Source: Pseudomonadota bacterium (lineage in GTDB: Bacteria; Pseudomonadota; Gammaproteobacteria; Xanthomonadales; Xanthomonadaceae). From it: a DNA stretch of 8,181 nt. Location of the stretch: the NCBI GenBank assembly GCA_023392975.1, contig JAEWNA010000345.1:1-8181 (forward strand). The letters are read 5' to 3'. Below, one piece after another: positions 1 to 3,872 of the stretch. A program made the translations under genes and the position numbers. Numbering within the stretch: the first letter of the stretch is position 1; each line of letters opens with the position of its first letter. The notes below the pieces were generated by a model. It was not told the origin of the DNA and searched no databases. It saw nothing but the letters and a program-made list of their open reading frames with translations.

Positions 1-59
1 CCCGCCTCGGCTTCCCGCAGGATCGCGATGACCTGCTCGTCGGTGAAACGCTTCTTCAT
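1..59 (-). CDS. IS3-family transposase OrfA, N-terminal fragment (cut by window edge)
   Basis: The minus strand from base 59 reads ATG then MKKRFTDEQVIAILREAEAG, running off the left edge. This is the typical start of the OrfA helix-turn-helix protein of IS3-family elements (IS2/IS407-like 'KKRFTxEQIIxxLREAEAG'). OrfA binds the element ends and is normally joined to the OrfB DDE transposase by frameshifting. The start is supported by AAGGAGA about 5-10 bases upstream on the same strand. Only 19-20 residues are visible, so group assignment within IS3 and intactness cannot be judged. Confidence 0.8.
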   Translation of the reverse strand, partial: MKKRFTDEQVIAILREAEA

Positions 60-110
60 GAGTTCTCCTTGTCTGTCGAGAGTAGAGAACTCACCTGCCG
101 GGCGGCTACA
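1..110 (-). mobile_element. Terminal end of an IS3-family insertion sequence
   Basis: The OrfA start at 59 is preceded by a short leader and then a GC-rich end whose minus-strand sequence begins TGTAGCCGCCCGGCAGG at base 110, consistent with the 5'-TG ends of IS3 elements. Immediately outside, from 114, an open frame runs without a stop into the plus-strand gene ending at 368; the frame stops at 111-113, exactly at the proposed junction. I place the boundary at 110/111. The other end and any target duplication lie outside the window, so the boundary is inferred from one side only. Confidence 0.6.
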
Positions 111-113
111 TGA

Positions 114-368
114 TTCGTCTCAGGTCAGGACCACGACGGTGATGGCGTCATCGAGATGCACGTGGTCTACGCGCACGGCGTGGTCGTGAAGGAAGAGACG
201 TTCGACAAGGACGCGCACGTCACGAGGGTCGTCCACTTCAATGGCGGCGAGCCGGTCTCGGGGGAATTCGATTCGGATGGCGACGGCGTGCTCGACACCG
301 CGCGCACCTACGATGCGAGCGGTGAGATCGTCACATTCAAACCGCTGAAGGCGGAAAAGGGCGGTTGA
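114..368 (+). pseudogene. 3' remnant of a DxDGDG-repeat protein truncated by the IS3 element
   Basis: The frame is open from base 114 to the TGA at 366-368 and is readable upstream of the first ATG (156) as FVSGQDHDGDGVIE. The polypeptide contains two Asp/Gly loops, DHDGDGVIE and, about 37 residues later, DSDGDGVLD. Both resemble Ca-binding EF-hand or thrombospondin-3-like loops within a short repeat (YDASGEIVTF near the end). The first loop lies upstream of the ATG at 156, so that ATG is not the natural start and the real N-terminus was probably cut off by the insertion sequence. The loop pattern suggests an extracytoplasmic protein, but with the N-terminus lost no signal peptide can be seen and the function is unknown. 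A short separate gene starting at 156 is possible but less likely. Confidence 0.6.
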
Positions 369-474
369 TGCCGCTCCGGATGCATTGGCATCCCTGGCGG
401 ATGTTCGTTTGCTTTGCCTGTCAGCCCCACACCTCTGCCCACAAGTCGCGGCCGCTCATCCAGTCATCGAGCCA

Positions 475-951
475 CTAGTCGAGCGTGTCCTTGTGCGGAA
501 GCACGATCGACGACATCGGCGCGCCGATGTCCTTCGAACCCGGATCGATGTAAGAGACCGGATACGGTGCACGGGCATCGACGATCGAGTAGACGCCGCA
601 GCCCCAGTGGCAGAACGGCAGCCAGTCCTCGTTCCATTGCCATGTCGGGTCGTCAGGATCACGGCCCAAGAAGACATGGTGCAACCTGACGACGGTCATC
701 TTCCGGTCGTCGGTGAAGCCGCCGTCGACACCCATTACGCCGCAGCCAGGCCCGGAGCCGCCGTTTGCCACGTCGAGGTAGATCGCCCGCAGCGTCGCGG
801 GCAGCGCGAAACCCAGCGCGGCTTCGGCGCGCGCCATCGCCGCAGGCGAGGCCGGCGGCGATGCGCGGAAGCGATTGCCCGTGATGTCGCGGGAGAACGG
901 ATCGGCCGCGAGGCGTTCACGCAGACGTTCGATGATGTGGGTCACAGTCAT
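475..951 (-). CDS. SMI1/KNR4 (SUKH) family protein
   Basis: A 158-aa product starting MTVTHIIERLRERLAADPF. The pattern of an N-terminal helix, then a Pro-rich stretch, ALGFALPATLRAIYLDVANG, GGFTDDR, and a later WLPFCHWGCG matches the SUKH fold (SMI1/KNR4). Family members are widespread as immunity proteins against secreted nuclease and other polymorphic toxins, though some have housekeeping roles. An upstream ATG at 1074 would add 41 residues (rich in R and S, no homology-like features); I prefer 951 because the domain starts there, although neither start has a clear Shine-Dalgarno. It ends at TAG convergent with the truncated gene ending at 368. No toxin gene is visible beside it and no attC follows its stop, so whether it is a cassette gene is unclear. 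If it is an immunity protein it is an orphan. Confidence 0.72.
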   Translation of the reverse strand: MTVTHIIERLRERLAADPFSRDITGNRFRASPPASPAAMARAEAALGFALPATLRAIYLDVANGGSGPGCGVMGVDGGFTDDRKMTVVRLHHVFLGRDPDDPTWQWNEDWLPFCHWGCGVYSIVDARAPYPVSYIDPGSKDIGAPMSSIVLPHKDTLD

Positions 952-1160
952 GAAGGAGATCGTTGGACGCGAGATGGAGCGTGTTTGCAGGGGATTGCAT
1001 GCTTCGATGCTGTTCCTCCTCCGCCAGACAATCTGCTGCTTGCCGCGATTTTCGACGAGGCTTGCCTTGCGCATGGAAGGTGCGCCGAGGACGCGTCCTG
1101 CGAAGCCGATGAGGCTTCGGGCATGCTCCGGCGCGCCGTACTGTACGGGTTACAGCCCTT
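952..1160. other. Non-coding spacer with palindromes between the SUKH gene and the distal attC remnant
   Basis: I find no convincing gene in this stretch. Open frames across it have unnatural composition. It contains a perfect 12-base palindrome AGGACGCGTCCT (1088-1099), directly followed by a 7-bp hairpin CGAAGCC (1101-1107)/GGCTTCG (1113-1119) with a GATGA loop. There is no T-tract, so neither is a good intrinsic terminator. It may be the decayed front of a fourth cassette, since the last attC-like remnant begins at 1161. Confidence 0.4.
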
Positions 1161-1220
1161 GCGTAGCCCCTGAATCAAGCCGCGTAGCGAAGCGGCATCG
1201 GCTTGGACGAATTGTCAGGC
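1161..1220 (-). repeat. attC site (degenerate) after cassette 3
   Basis: Read on the minus strand from 1220: R'' box GCCTGAC, arm AATTCGTCCAAGCCG, then CGGCTTGATTCAGG and a terminal box at 1167-1161. The AAGCCG/CGGCTT arms and a GC-rich inner segment give the folded-hairpin form of an attC. The expected R' GTTAGGC is replaced by GCTACGC, with 5 of 7 positions kept. The R'' box contains the TGA stop of the cassette 3 gene. The lost R' core makes this site a probable fossil that defines the distal limit of recognisable array. Confidence 0.68.
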
Positions 1221-1643
1221 CGCACGTTTGCCGGAAACACGGCGCGAATGAATGGCCAAGAACAGAACAGTAATTACCGTAGGTATGATGAACCCCTTCA
1301 GATATGAAAGCGGATGCTTGCCTTCCAGGAAGCGGAATGGGAGATCAAGGAAATACGCCCAATAGTGCGTTGCTACAAGAGTGGCGATGGCAATCCACAT
1401 ACCATACAGGGCTGGTCGTTTATTCAAGACCACCAGAACCAGGCTTCCGATGATGAAGACACGAAGGATGGACTGTATGTGCCGGTACAGGTCATACGTA
1501 TCGGCATTGCCAACATCGTAGATATCTGTACCCGAGCCAAGATACAAGTCGTAGAGAGTGTATGTGTGGTAGAAAATCAGGAGGCTAGCGAGCGCACAAA
1601 TGATCAGACGTCCGACAAGGAGTAATCCGTGAGATGCCTGCAT
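1215..1643 (-). CDS. Cassette 3: small integral membrane protein, function unknown
   Basis: A 142-aa protein that I do not recognise. It has four hydrophobic segments: about residues 7-25 (LLLVGRLIICALASLLIFY), 59-75 (ILRVFIIGSLVLVVLNK), 81-98 (WIAIATLVATHYWAYF) and 118-133 (FIIPTVITVLFLAIHS). A Tyr/Asp-rich loop lies between the first two and a basic C-tail follows (SRRVSGKRAA). The topology suggests an inner-membrane protein with both ends cytoplasmic. The ATG at 1643 lies 41 bases from the preceding attC box, with only a weak GGAAAA upstream. The stop lies in the R'' box of the following attC. Base composition is clearly lower in GC than intI or hrpB, as expected for an acquired cassette. 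Confidence 0.75.
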   Translation of the reverse strand: MQASHGLLLVGRLIICALASLLIFYHTYTLYDLYLGSGTDIYDVGNADTYDLYRHIQSILRVFIIGSLVLVVLNKRPALYGMWIAIATLVATHYWAYFLDLPFRFLEGKHPLSYLKGFIIPTVITVLFLAIHSRRVSGKRAA

Positions 1644-1683
1644 GGTATTTTCCAGTTTTTGCAGCGGTGCACGCTTTATGCGT

Positions 1684-1742
1684 GCCTAAAACCTGGGTTA
1701 AGCCGCGCCGCGAAGCGGTGCGGCTTGAATGAATTGTTAGGC
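1684..1742 (-). repeat. attC site (59 bases) after cassette 2, mutated at the R' crossover
   Basis: On the minus strand it starts with R'' GCCTAAC (1742-1736), continues AATTCATTCAAGCCGC, and closes with GCGGCTTAACCCAGG before the R' box at about 1690-1684. Arms AAGCCGC (1700-1706) and GCGGCTT (1720-1726) pair, with an inner CCGC-GAA-GCGG hairpin, giving the classic short attC fold. The R' region reads TTTTAGGC, where GTTAGGC is expected, so the G at the crossover is replaced by T. The site therefore looks structurally intact but probably poorly recombinogenic at the boundary with cassette 3. Confidence 0.88.
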
Positions 1743-1780
1743 CAGCCCGACGGCAACGGAGCCAAGCGCGGTTGTTGAGT

Positions 1781-2074
1781 TTACTCGAAGAGAGAAACAT
1801 CTATGGCCTTGAGCTTTTGCGCAACAGGAAGCCGGGCAGACTCCGGAAAACGGCCCAAGCCCATCGCCGTTGCCTCAACGAAGCACAAGTGTCTGGCAAT
1901 GAACTCAGCTGACTCGCCCCGCGCCAAATAGCGGTATATCTCGCCGATATAAGAGTCGTACTCGTCGCGGGGCCACTCAAGATCATCCATGACACCAATC
2001 GGGTCCCAGTGGCGAATGAGTATTTGCCGAATGGCCTTGGTGATGTACTCTGCGCGAGCCTTGCGGTCAGTCAT
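1781..2074 (-). CDS. Cassette 2: DUF1871-like small helical protein
   Basis: A 97-aa soluble protein beginning MTDRKARAEYITKAIRQ. It contains HWDPIGVMDD, PRDEYDSYIGEIYRYL and a C-terminal helix region ending LKAIDVSLFE. The 'W-DPIG...DEYD-Y...I' pattern is that of the small all-helical DUF1871-type family found in many bacteria with no established function. The ATG lies about 8 bases after the R' box GTTAGGC (2088-2082), the tight packing typical of cassettes, and no Shine-Dalgarno is visible, so translation may depend on a leader or on upstream sequence. The insertion of the IS110 element just upstream separates it from Pc, which may silence it or place it under a promoter reading out of the element. 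Family assignment is from memory of the motif. Confidence 0.68.
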   Translation of the reverse strand: MTDRKARAEYITKAIRQILIRHWDPIGVMDDLEWPRDEYDSYIGEIYRYLARGESAEFIARHLCFVEATAMGLGRFPESARLPVAQKLKAIDVSLFE

Positions 2075-2099
2075 CTGTGGGGCCTAACACCTTATGTCT

Positions 2100-2114
2100 T
2101 GTCTTTCCCCTAGC
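2100..2114 (+). repeat. Imperfect subterminal inverted repeat, left end of the IS110 element
   Basis: TGTCTTTCCCCTAGC here matches, at 11 of 15 positions, the reverse complement of the segment at 3228-3242 (TGTCTTCCGACCAGC on the minus strand). It lies about 8 bases inside the left CT core. Subterminal inverted repeats are a hallmark of the IS1111 subgroup, but with four mismatches this could be fortuitous. Confidence 0.45.
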
Positions 2115-2116
2115 TT
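2111..2116 (+). promoter_or_regulatory. -10 half of a promoter assembled only in the circularised element
   Basis: If the ends are joined around one CT core, the right end (…cagttg), the core and the left end read TTG-CT-T. This is a weak -35 (TTGCTT) followed by exactly 17 bases (2094-2110) and then TAGCTT at 2111-2116 as a TAnnnT -10. In the integrated state the -35 is broken because TTG is at 3244-3246 on the far end. Transcription would start near 2123, just ahead of the predicted bridge RNA loops. Junction promoters are known for IS110-family circles; this instance is inferred. Confidence 0.5.
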
Positions 2117-2119
2117 GGA

Positions 2120-2290
2120 CGCCGAGAGCCCGGCATGCGCGCCCGCTAACGCCTCGGTGTAGCAGCACCGTAACTCAGCAGGGGCCGCATGCCGGTGCTC
2201 GCGCCCTGCGCCCGGACAGTTGGCCGAGGTTCCCCTCGAACTGATAAGCGTGGGCCTCGGGCGCGATGCTCTCGACCAGCCAACTCTAGC
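2120..2290 (+). ncRNA. Predicted bridge RNA of the IS110 element with readable target and donor guides
   Basis: Target-binding loop: a perfect 10-bp stem CCGGCATGCG (2130-2139)/CGCATGCCGG (2186-2195) encloses an internal loop, capped by CGGTG (2155-2159)-TAGCAG-CACCG (2166-2170). The left strand of the loop, CTAACGCCT (2146-2154), equals the top strand of the attC end. The right strand, TAACTCAG (2171-2178), equals its bottom strand. Together they specify CTAACGC-CT-GAGTTA. Donor-binding loop: stem GCGCCCG (2208-2214)/CGGGCGC (2258-2264) encloses an apical hairpin CGAGG (2225-2229)-TTCC-CCTCG (2234-2238). The left guide GACAGTTG (2215-2222) is identical to the element's right end (3239-3246), and ATAAG (2244-2248) is complementary to CTTAT at the left end (2091-2095). 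RNA ends are approximate. The loop order (target, then donor) and the position before the recombinase match known IS110 bridge RNAs. Confidence 0.85.
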
Positions 2291-2301
2291 GGAGAACGGA
2301 C

Positions 2302-3225
2302 ATGACGGCAGTCGGCATCGACGTGGGCAAGGCGTTCCTGGACGTGGCGATCGAAGGGCGGTCCGCGGTCATGCGGCTCGCCAACAGCGCGACCGGCATC
2401 CGCAAGTTGATCCGGCAGTTGGCCTGCCTGCATGAGGCCAAGATCGTGGCCGAGGCCACCGGTGGCTACGAGGACGCTCTGCTGGAAGCCTGCTGCGACG
2501 CCGGGATCTGGGTGGCCCGAGTCAACCCCAGGCAGGCGCGCAACTTCGCCCGTGCAACCGGCGACATGGCCAAGACCGACGCCATCGATGCCCGGGTGCT
2601 GTGCCTGATGGCGCGGATGTTCGCCGGCCGCCTGCAGCGTTACCAGGCTCCGCTGCCGTGGCAGCGCGAGCTGCGCGATTGGCTGCGCCGTCGCGGCCAG
2701 GTGGTCACTGCCGTGCAGGCGCATCGGCAGCAGATGGCGCTGTGCTCCGGACCGATCCGATCGTTGGCGGCCAGGACCATCGCCGCCCTGCGCCGCGAGC
2801 TGGCCGCCATCGACCGGCAGCTGCAGGCGCTCCTGGCGTTGCATGCCACGCCGGCCCTGGGCTCGTGCAAAGGGTTGGGACCGGTCTTCCAGGCCACCAG
2901 CCTCGCGCTGCTGCCGGAGTTGGGCAGGTTGAGCCGCCGCCAGATCGCACGTCTGGTCGGCGTGGCGCCGATGAATCGGGACAGCGGGCAGAGCAGCGGC
3001 CTGCGCCGCATCCGCGGTGGTCGTGCCCCGGTGCGGGTCGCCCTGTACATGGCGACGCTGTCGGCGGTGCGCTGGGACGAGACGATGCGGGCGCACTACA
3101 CGCAACTGCGGTCGCGCGGGAAACTGGCGAAGGTGGCGCTCGTGGCGTGCGTGCGCAAGCTGCTGACGATCGTCAATGCGCGGCGGCGCGATGAGCTGAT
3201 GCGGGAGGCGGCGATGGCTGCTTGA
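2302..3225 (+). CDS. IS110-family RNA-guided recombinase (DEDD transposase)
   Basis: A 307-aa protein. The N-terminal RuvC-like DEDD domain starts VGIDVGKAFLDVAIEG (D7), with AEATGGYED (E51) and KTDAIDARVL (D93, D96). The E-to-D spacing of 42 and the D-x-x-D pair fit the family. A central helical, R/Q-rich region (about 120-180) is followed by the Transposase_20 domain with KGLGPVFQATSLALLPELG, RLVGVAPMNRDSGQSSG and ALYMATLSAVRW. S228 in the DSG motif is the likely catalytic serine. The family excises elements as circles and inserts them at CT-core targets chosen by a bridge RNA. GGAGA lies about 8 bases before the ATG, supporting this start. It appears intact, with no frameshift or stop, so the element may be active. 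Its high GC content resembles the host chromosome. Confidence 0.92.
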   Translation: MTAVGIDVGKAFLDVAIEGRSAVMRLANSATGIRKLIRQLACLHEAKIVAEATGGYEDALLEACCDAGIWVARVNPRQARNFARATGDMAKTDAIDARVLCLMARMFAGRLQRYQAPLPWQRELRDWLRRRGQVVTAVQAHRQQMALCSGPIRSLAARTIAALRRELAAIDRQLQALLALHATPALGSCKGLGPVFQATSLALLPELGRLSRRQIARLVGVAPMNRDSGQSSGLRRIRGGRAPVRVALYMATLSAVRWDETMRAHYTQLRSRGKLAKVALVACVRKLLTIVNARRRDELMREAAMAA

Positions 3226-3227
3226 CC

Positions 3228-3242
3228 GCTGGTCGGAAGACA
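3228..3242 (-). repeat. Imperfect subterminal inverted repeat, right end of the IS110 element
   Basis: The minus strand TGTCTTCCGACCAGC agrees with the left copy at 2100-2114 in 11 of 15 positions. It starts 3 bases after the recombinase stop and ends about 5 bases inside the right CT core. The overlap with the donor sequence GACAGTTG (3239-3246), which is copied in the bridge RNA donor guide, means part of its conservation may come from guide matching. Confidence 0.45.
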
Positions 3243-3348
3243 GTTGCTGAATTAAGCCGGCCCGCAGCAGGGCGGCGACTGAGTGCAAATATAGCCCAAG
3301 GCGCGCACTTAGGCGCCGCCCTGATGTGGGCTCGGCTTGAATGAATTG

Positions 3349-3579
3349 TTAGGCCCCTGCCAGGCGCAAACAGGACTGACGAATAAGTGCGTCCTTATTG
3401 GACTCAAGCTCGACCAAATACACAGGGTCATCACCCAACTCCTCAACACTCACGAGTGACCCCGAGTCACCAACATGCTCTCCGCCCACCATGTGCACAA
3501 ATGCATTGTGCTGAAAATTGATGCCAGAAAGTGGCTCATGCGAGAGGAATGCAACGGATTGAGCGCGGGTTGGTCGCAT
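3349..3579 (-). CDS. Cassette 1: small hypothetical protein, KOW/SH3-like sequence
   Basis: A 76-aa product beginning MRPTRAQSVAFLSHEP. The core reads VGGEHVGDSGSLVSVEELG followed by DPVYLVELESNKDALIRQS, an alternation of beta-strands and a Gly-Asp turn like small SH3/KOW-type barrels ('GDxGxVV..e.....yvVel..g'). I do not recognise a named family. A longer reading from 3642 is rejected because its first 21 residues (…AGSIPAVGA…) are the translation of the tRNA-like gene's 3' half. No good Shine-Dalgarno precedes 3579. The TAA stop lies inside the R'' box of the following attC, confirming that this is the cassette gene. It sits behind the tRNA-like element in the same cassette and may be co-transcribed with it from Pc. 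Confidence 0.65.
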   Translation of the reverse strand: MRPTRAQSVAFLSHEPLSGINFQHNAFVHMVGGEHVGDSGSLVSVEELGDDPVYLVELESNKDALIRQSCLRLAGA

Positions 3580-3605
3580 AAGGTCTAGGGGCAGATTTAA
3601 TGAGG

Positions 3606-3692
3606 CGCCGACGGCAGGGATTGAACCTGCACTCTTGGACATGGTCCATGAGACCGCTGTAGCGGTACGTCTACCAATTCCGTCACGTCGGC
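3606..3692 (-). tRNA. tRNA-Leu/Ser-like gene lacking an anticodon loop, inside cassette 1
   Basis: On the minus strand: acceptor GCCGACG (3692-3686) pairs perfectly with CGTCGGC (3613-3607). The D-arm is ACG-GAATTGGTAGA-CGT with the loop typical of bacterial tRNA-Leu. The T-arm is GCAGG-TTCAATC-CCTGC. The variable arm is very long: CTCATGGAC/GTCCAAGAG with a CAT loop, nine pairs with one A-A mismatch. Between the D and variable arms the anticodon stem CCGCT (3665-3661)/AGCGG (3658-3654) is intact, but only two bases (AC) separate its strands where seven are expected, so the anticodon is missing. The discriminator is G, as in tRNA-Ser, where bacterial tRNA-Leu has A. CC follows, then T, so CCA is not fully encoded. 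It starts about 20 bases from the attI junction. All other arms are perfect, so it is either a recent pseudogene or a non-decoding tRNA-like RNA. Confidence 0.8.
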
Positions 3693-3706
3693 AGAAACCA
3701 TATTGG

Positions 3707-3735
3707 GCCTAACTACGATTAGACCCCGACGTGGG
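3707..3735 (-). other. attI recombination site and junction with cassette 1
   Basis: On the minus strand GTCTAATCGTA precedes GTTAGGC (3713-3707), giving two inverted core-like boxes (GTCTAAT and GTTAGGC) just upstream of the divergent integrase gene, the expected place and form for attI. Crossover would fall between G3713 and T3712. A GC hairpin-like CCCCAC/GTGGGG segment (3724-3736) lies beside it. The exact outer extent of attI cannot be set from sequence alone. Confidence 0.65.
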
Positions 3736-3746
3736 GCGTAGCGCGG

Positions 3747-3776
3747 ATTCTGTGCGCATGCCGCGTACTTCGTCAA
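3747..3776 (-). promoter_or_regulatory. Candidate cassette promoter Pc
   Basis: The minus strand has TTGACG (3776-3771), an 18-base spacer and CAGAAT (3752-3747). These match the sigma70 consensus at 5/6 and 4/6. Its position, 34 bases from the attI crossover and reading into the array, is that of a Pc promoter. It would drive the tRNA-like gene first and then the cassette 1 protein. Prediction from motif and position only. Confidence 0.5.
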
Positions 3777-3872
3777 TCAGGGTTTTCCTACCCGGATCAA
3801 CGGTTTATTCCGATATTCGCGATGTCGCGTTGCTGGAACATTGAGGGTGTTATCCGGCACGGACACCGTTCA

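Larger units (their letters stand above)
2091..3248 (+). mobile_element. IS110-family insertion sequence in an attC site
   Basis: About 1.16 kb with one recombinase gene (2302-3225). Both junctions carry the CT dinucleotide typical of IS110 cores (2091-2092 left, 3247-3248 right), and removing the element together with one CT rebuilds an attC end. There is no terminal DDE-type inverted repeat and no longer target duplication, as expected for a circle-forming IS110 element. The left non-coding region (about 210 bases) holds a predicted bridge RNA, and the right non-coding tail is only about 20 bases. IS110/IS1111 relatives that specifically target attC sites are known (the IS1111-attC group). 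This one combines attC targeting with an upstream guide RNA, the IS110-like arrangement. Confidence 0.88.
2082..3354 (-). repeat. attC of cassette 1, split by an IS110 element
   Basis: The proximal part on the minus strand starts with R'' GCCTAAC (3354-3348), then AATTCATTCAAGCCG. Two paired stems follow: GGGCTCGGCTT (3328-3338) with AAGCCGGCCC (3254-3263), leaving one extra-helical T, and CGCCGCCCTG (3314-3323) with CAGGGCGGCG (3268-3277), 10 bp perfect. The terminal loop is about 36 bases. The distal R' box GTTAGGC is found only at 2088-2082, on the far side of the insertion. Joining plus-strand gcctaacac + CT + gaattaagcc restores a normal attC end. Unsplit, the site would be about 117 bases. 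Confidence 0.87.

Noticed and set aside
420..426. GTCAGCC as a possible R'' box of a fourth attC
   Set aside because: It has no paired arms or R' partner around it and is one base off the core.
1088..1119. Palindrome plus hairpin as an intrinsic terminator
   Set aside because: No T-tract follows on either strand, so it is listed only as structure in the spacer.
385..1173. Long plus-strand open frame opposite the SUKH gene
   Set aside because: Its composition is Arg/Ala-rich and it is a shadow of the minus-strand SUKH gene, which has recognisable family motifs.
2146..3288. Long minus-strand open frame opposite the IS110 recombinase
   Set aside because: A high-GC antisense shadow; the plus strand has the DEDD motifs, the catalytic serine and a ribosome site.
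1161..3354. Repeated attC arms as a CRISPR array
   Set aside because: Only three copies, unequal spacing, genes between them, and imperfect inverted-arm structure fit attC sites, with no cas genes.
3580..3642. N-terminal extension of the cassette 1 protein (…AGSIPAVGA…)
   Set aside because: This is the translation of the 3' half of the tRNA-like gene (T-arm and acceptor), a common false extension; the protein start was moved to 3579.
3783..3811. TTTTCC…TATTCC as a promoter for intI
   Set aside because: Only 3 of 6 matches in each box; no better than expected by chance.
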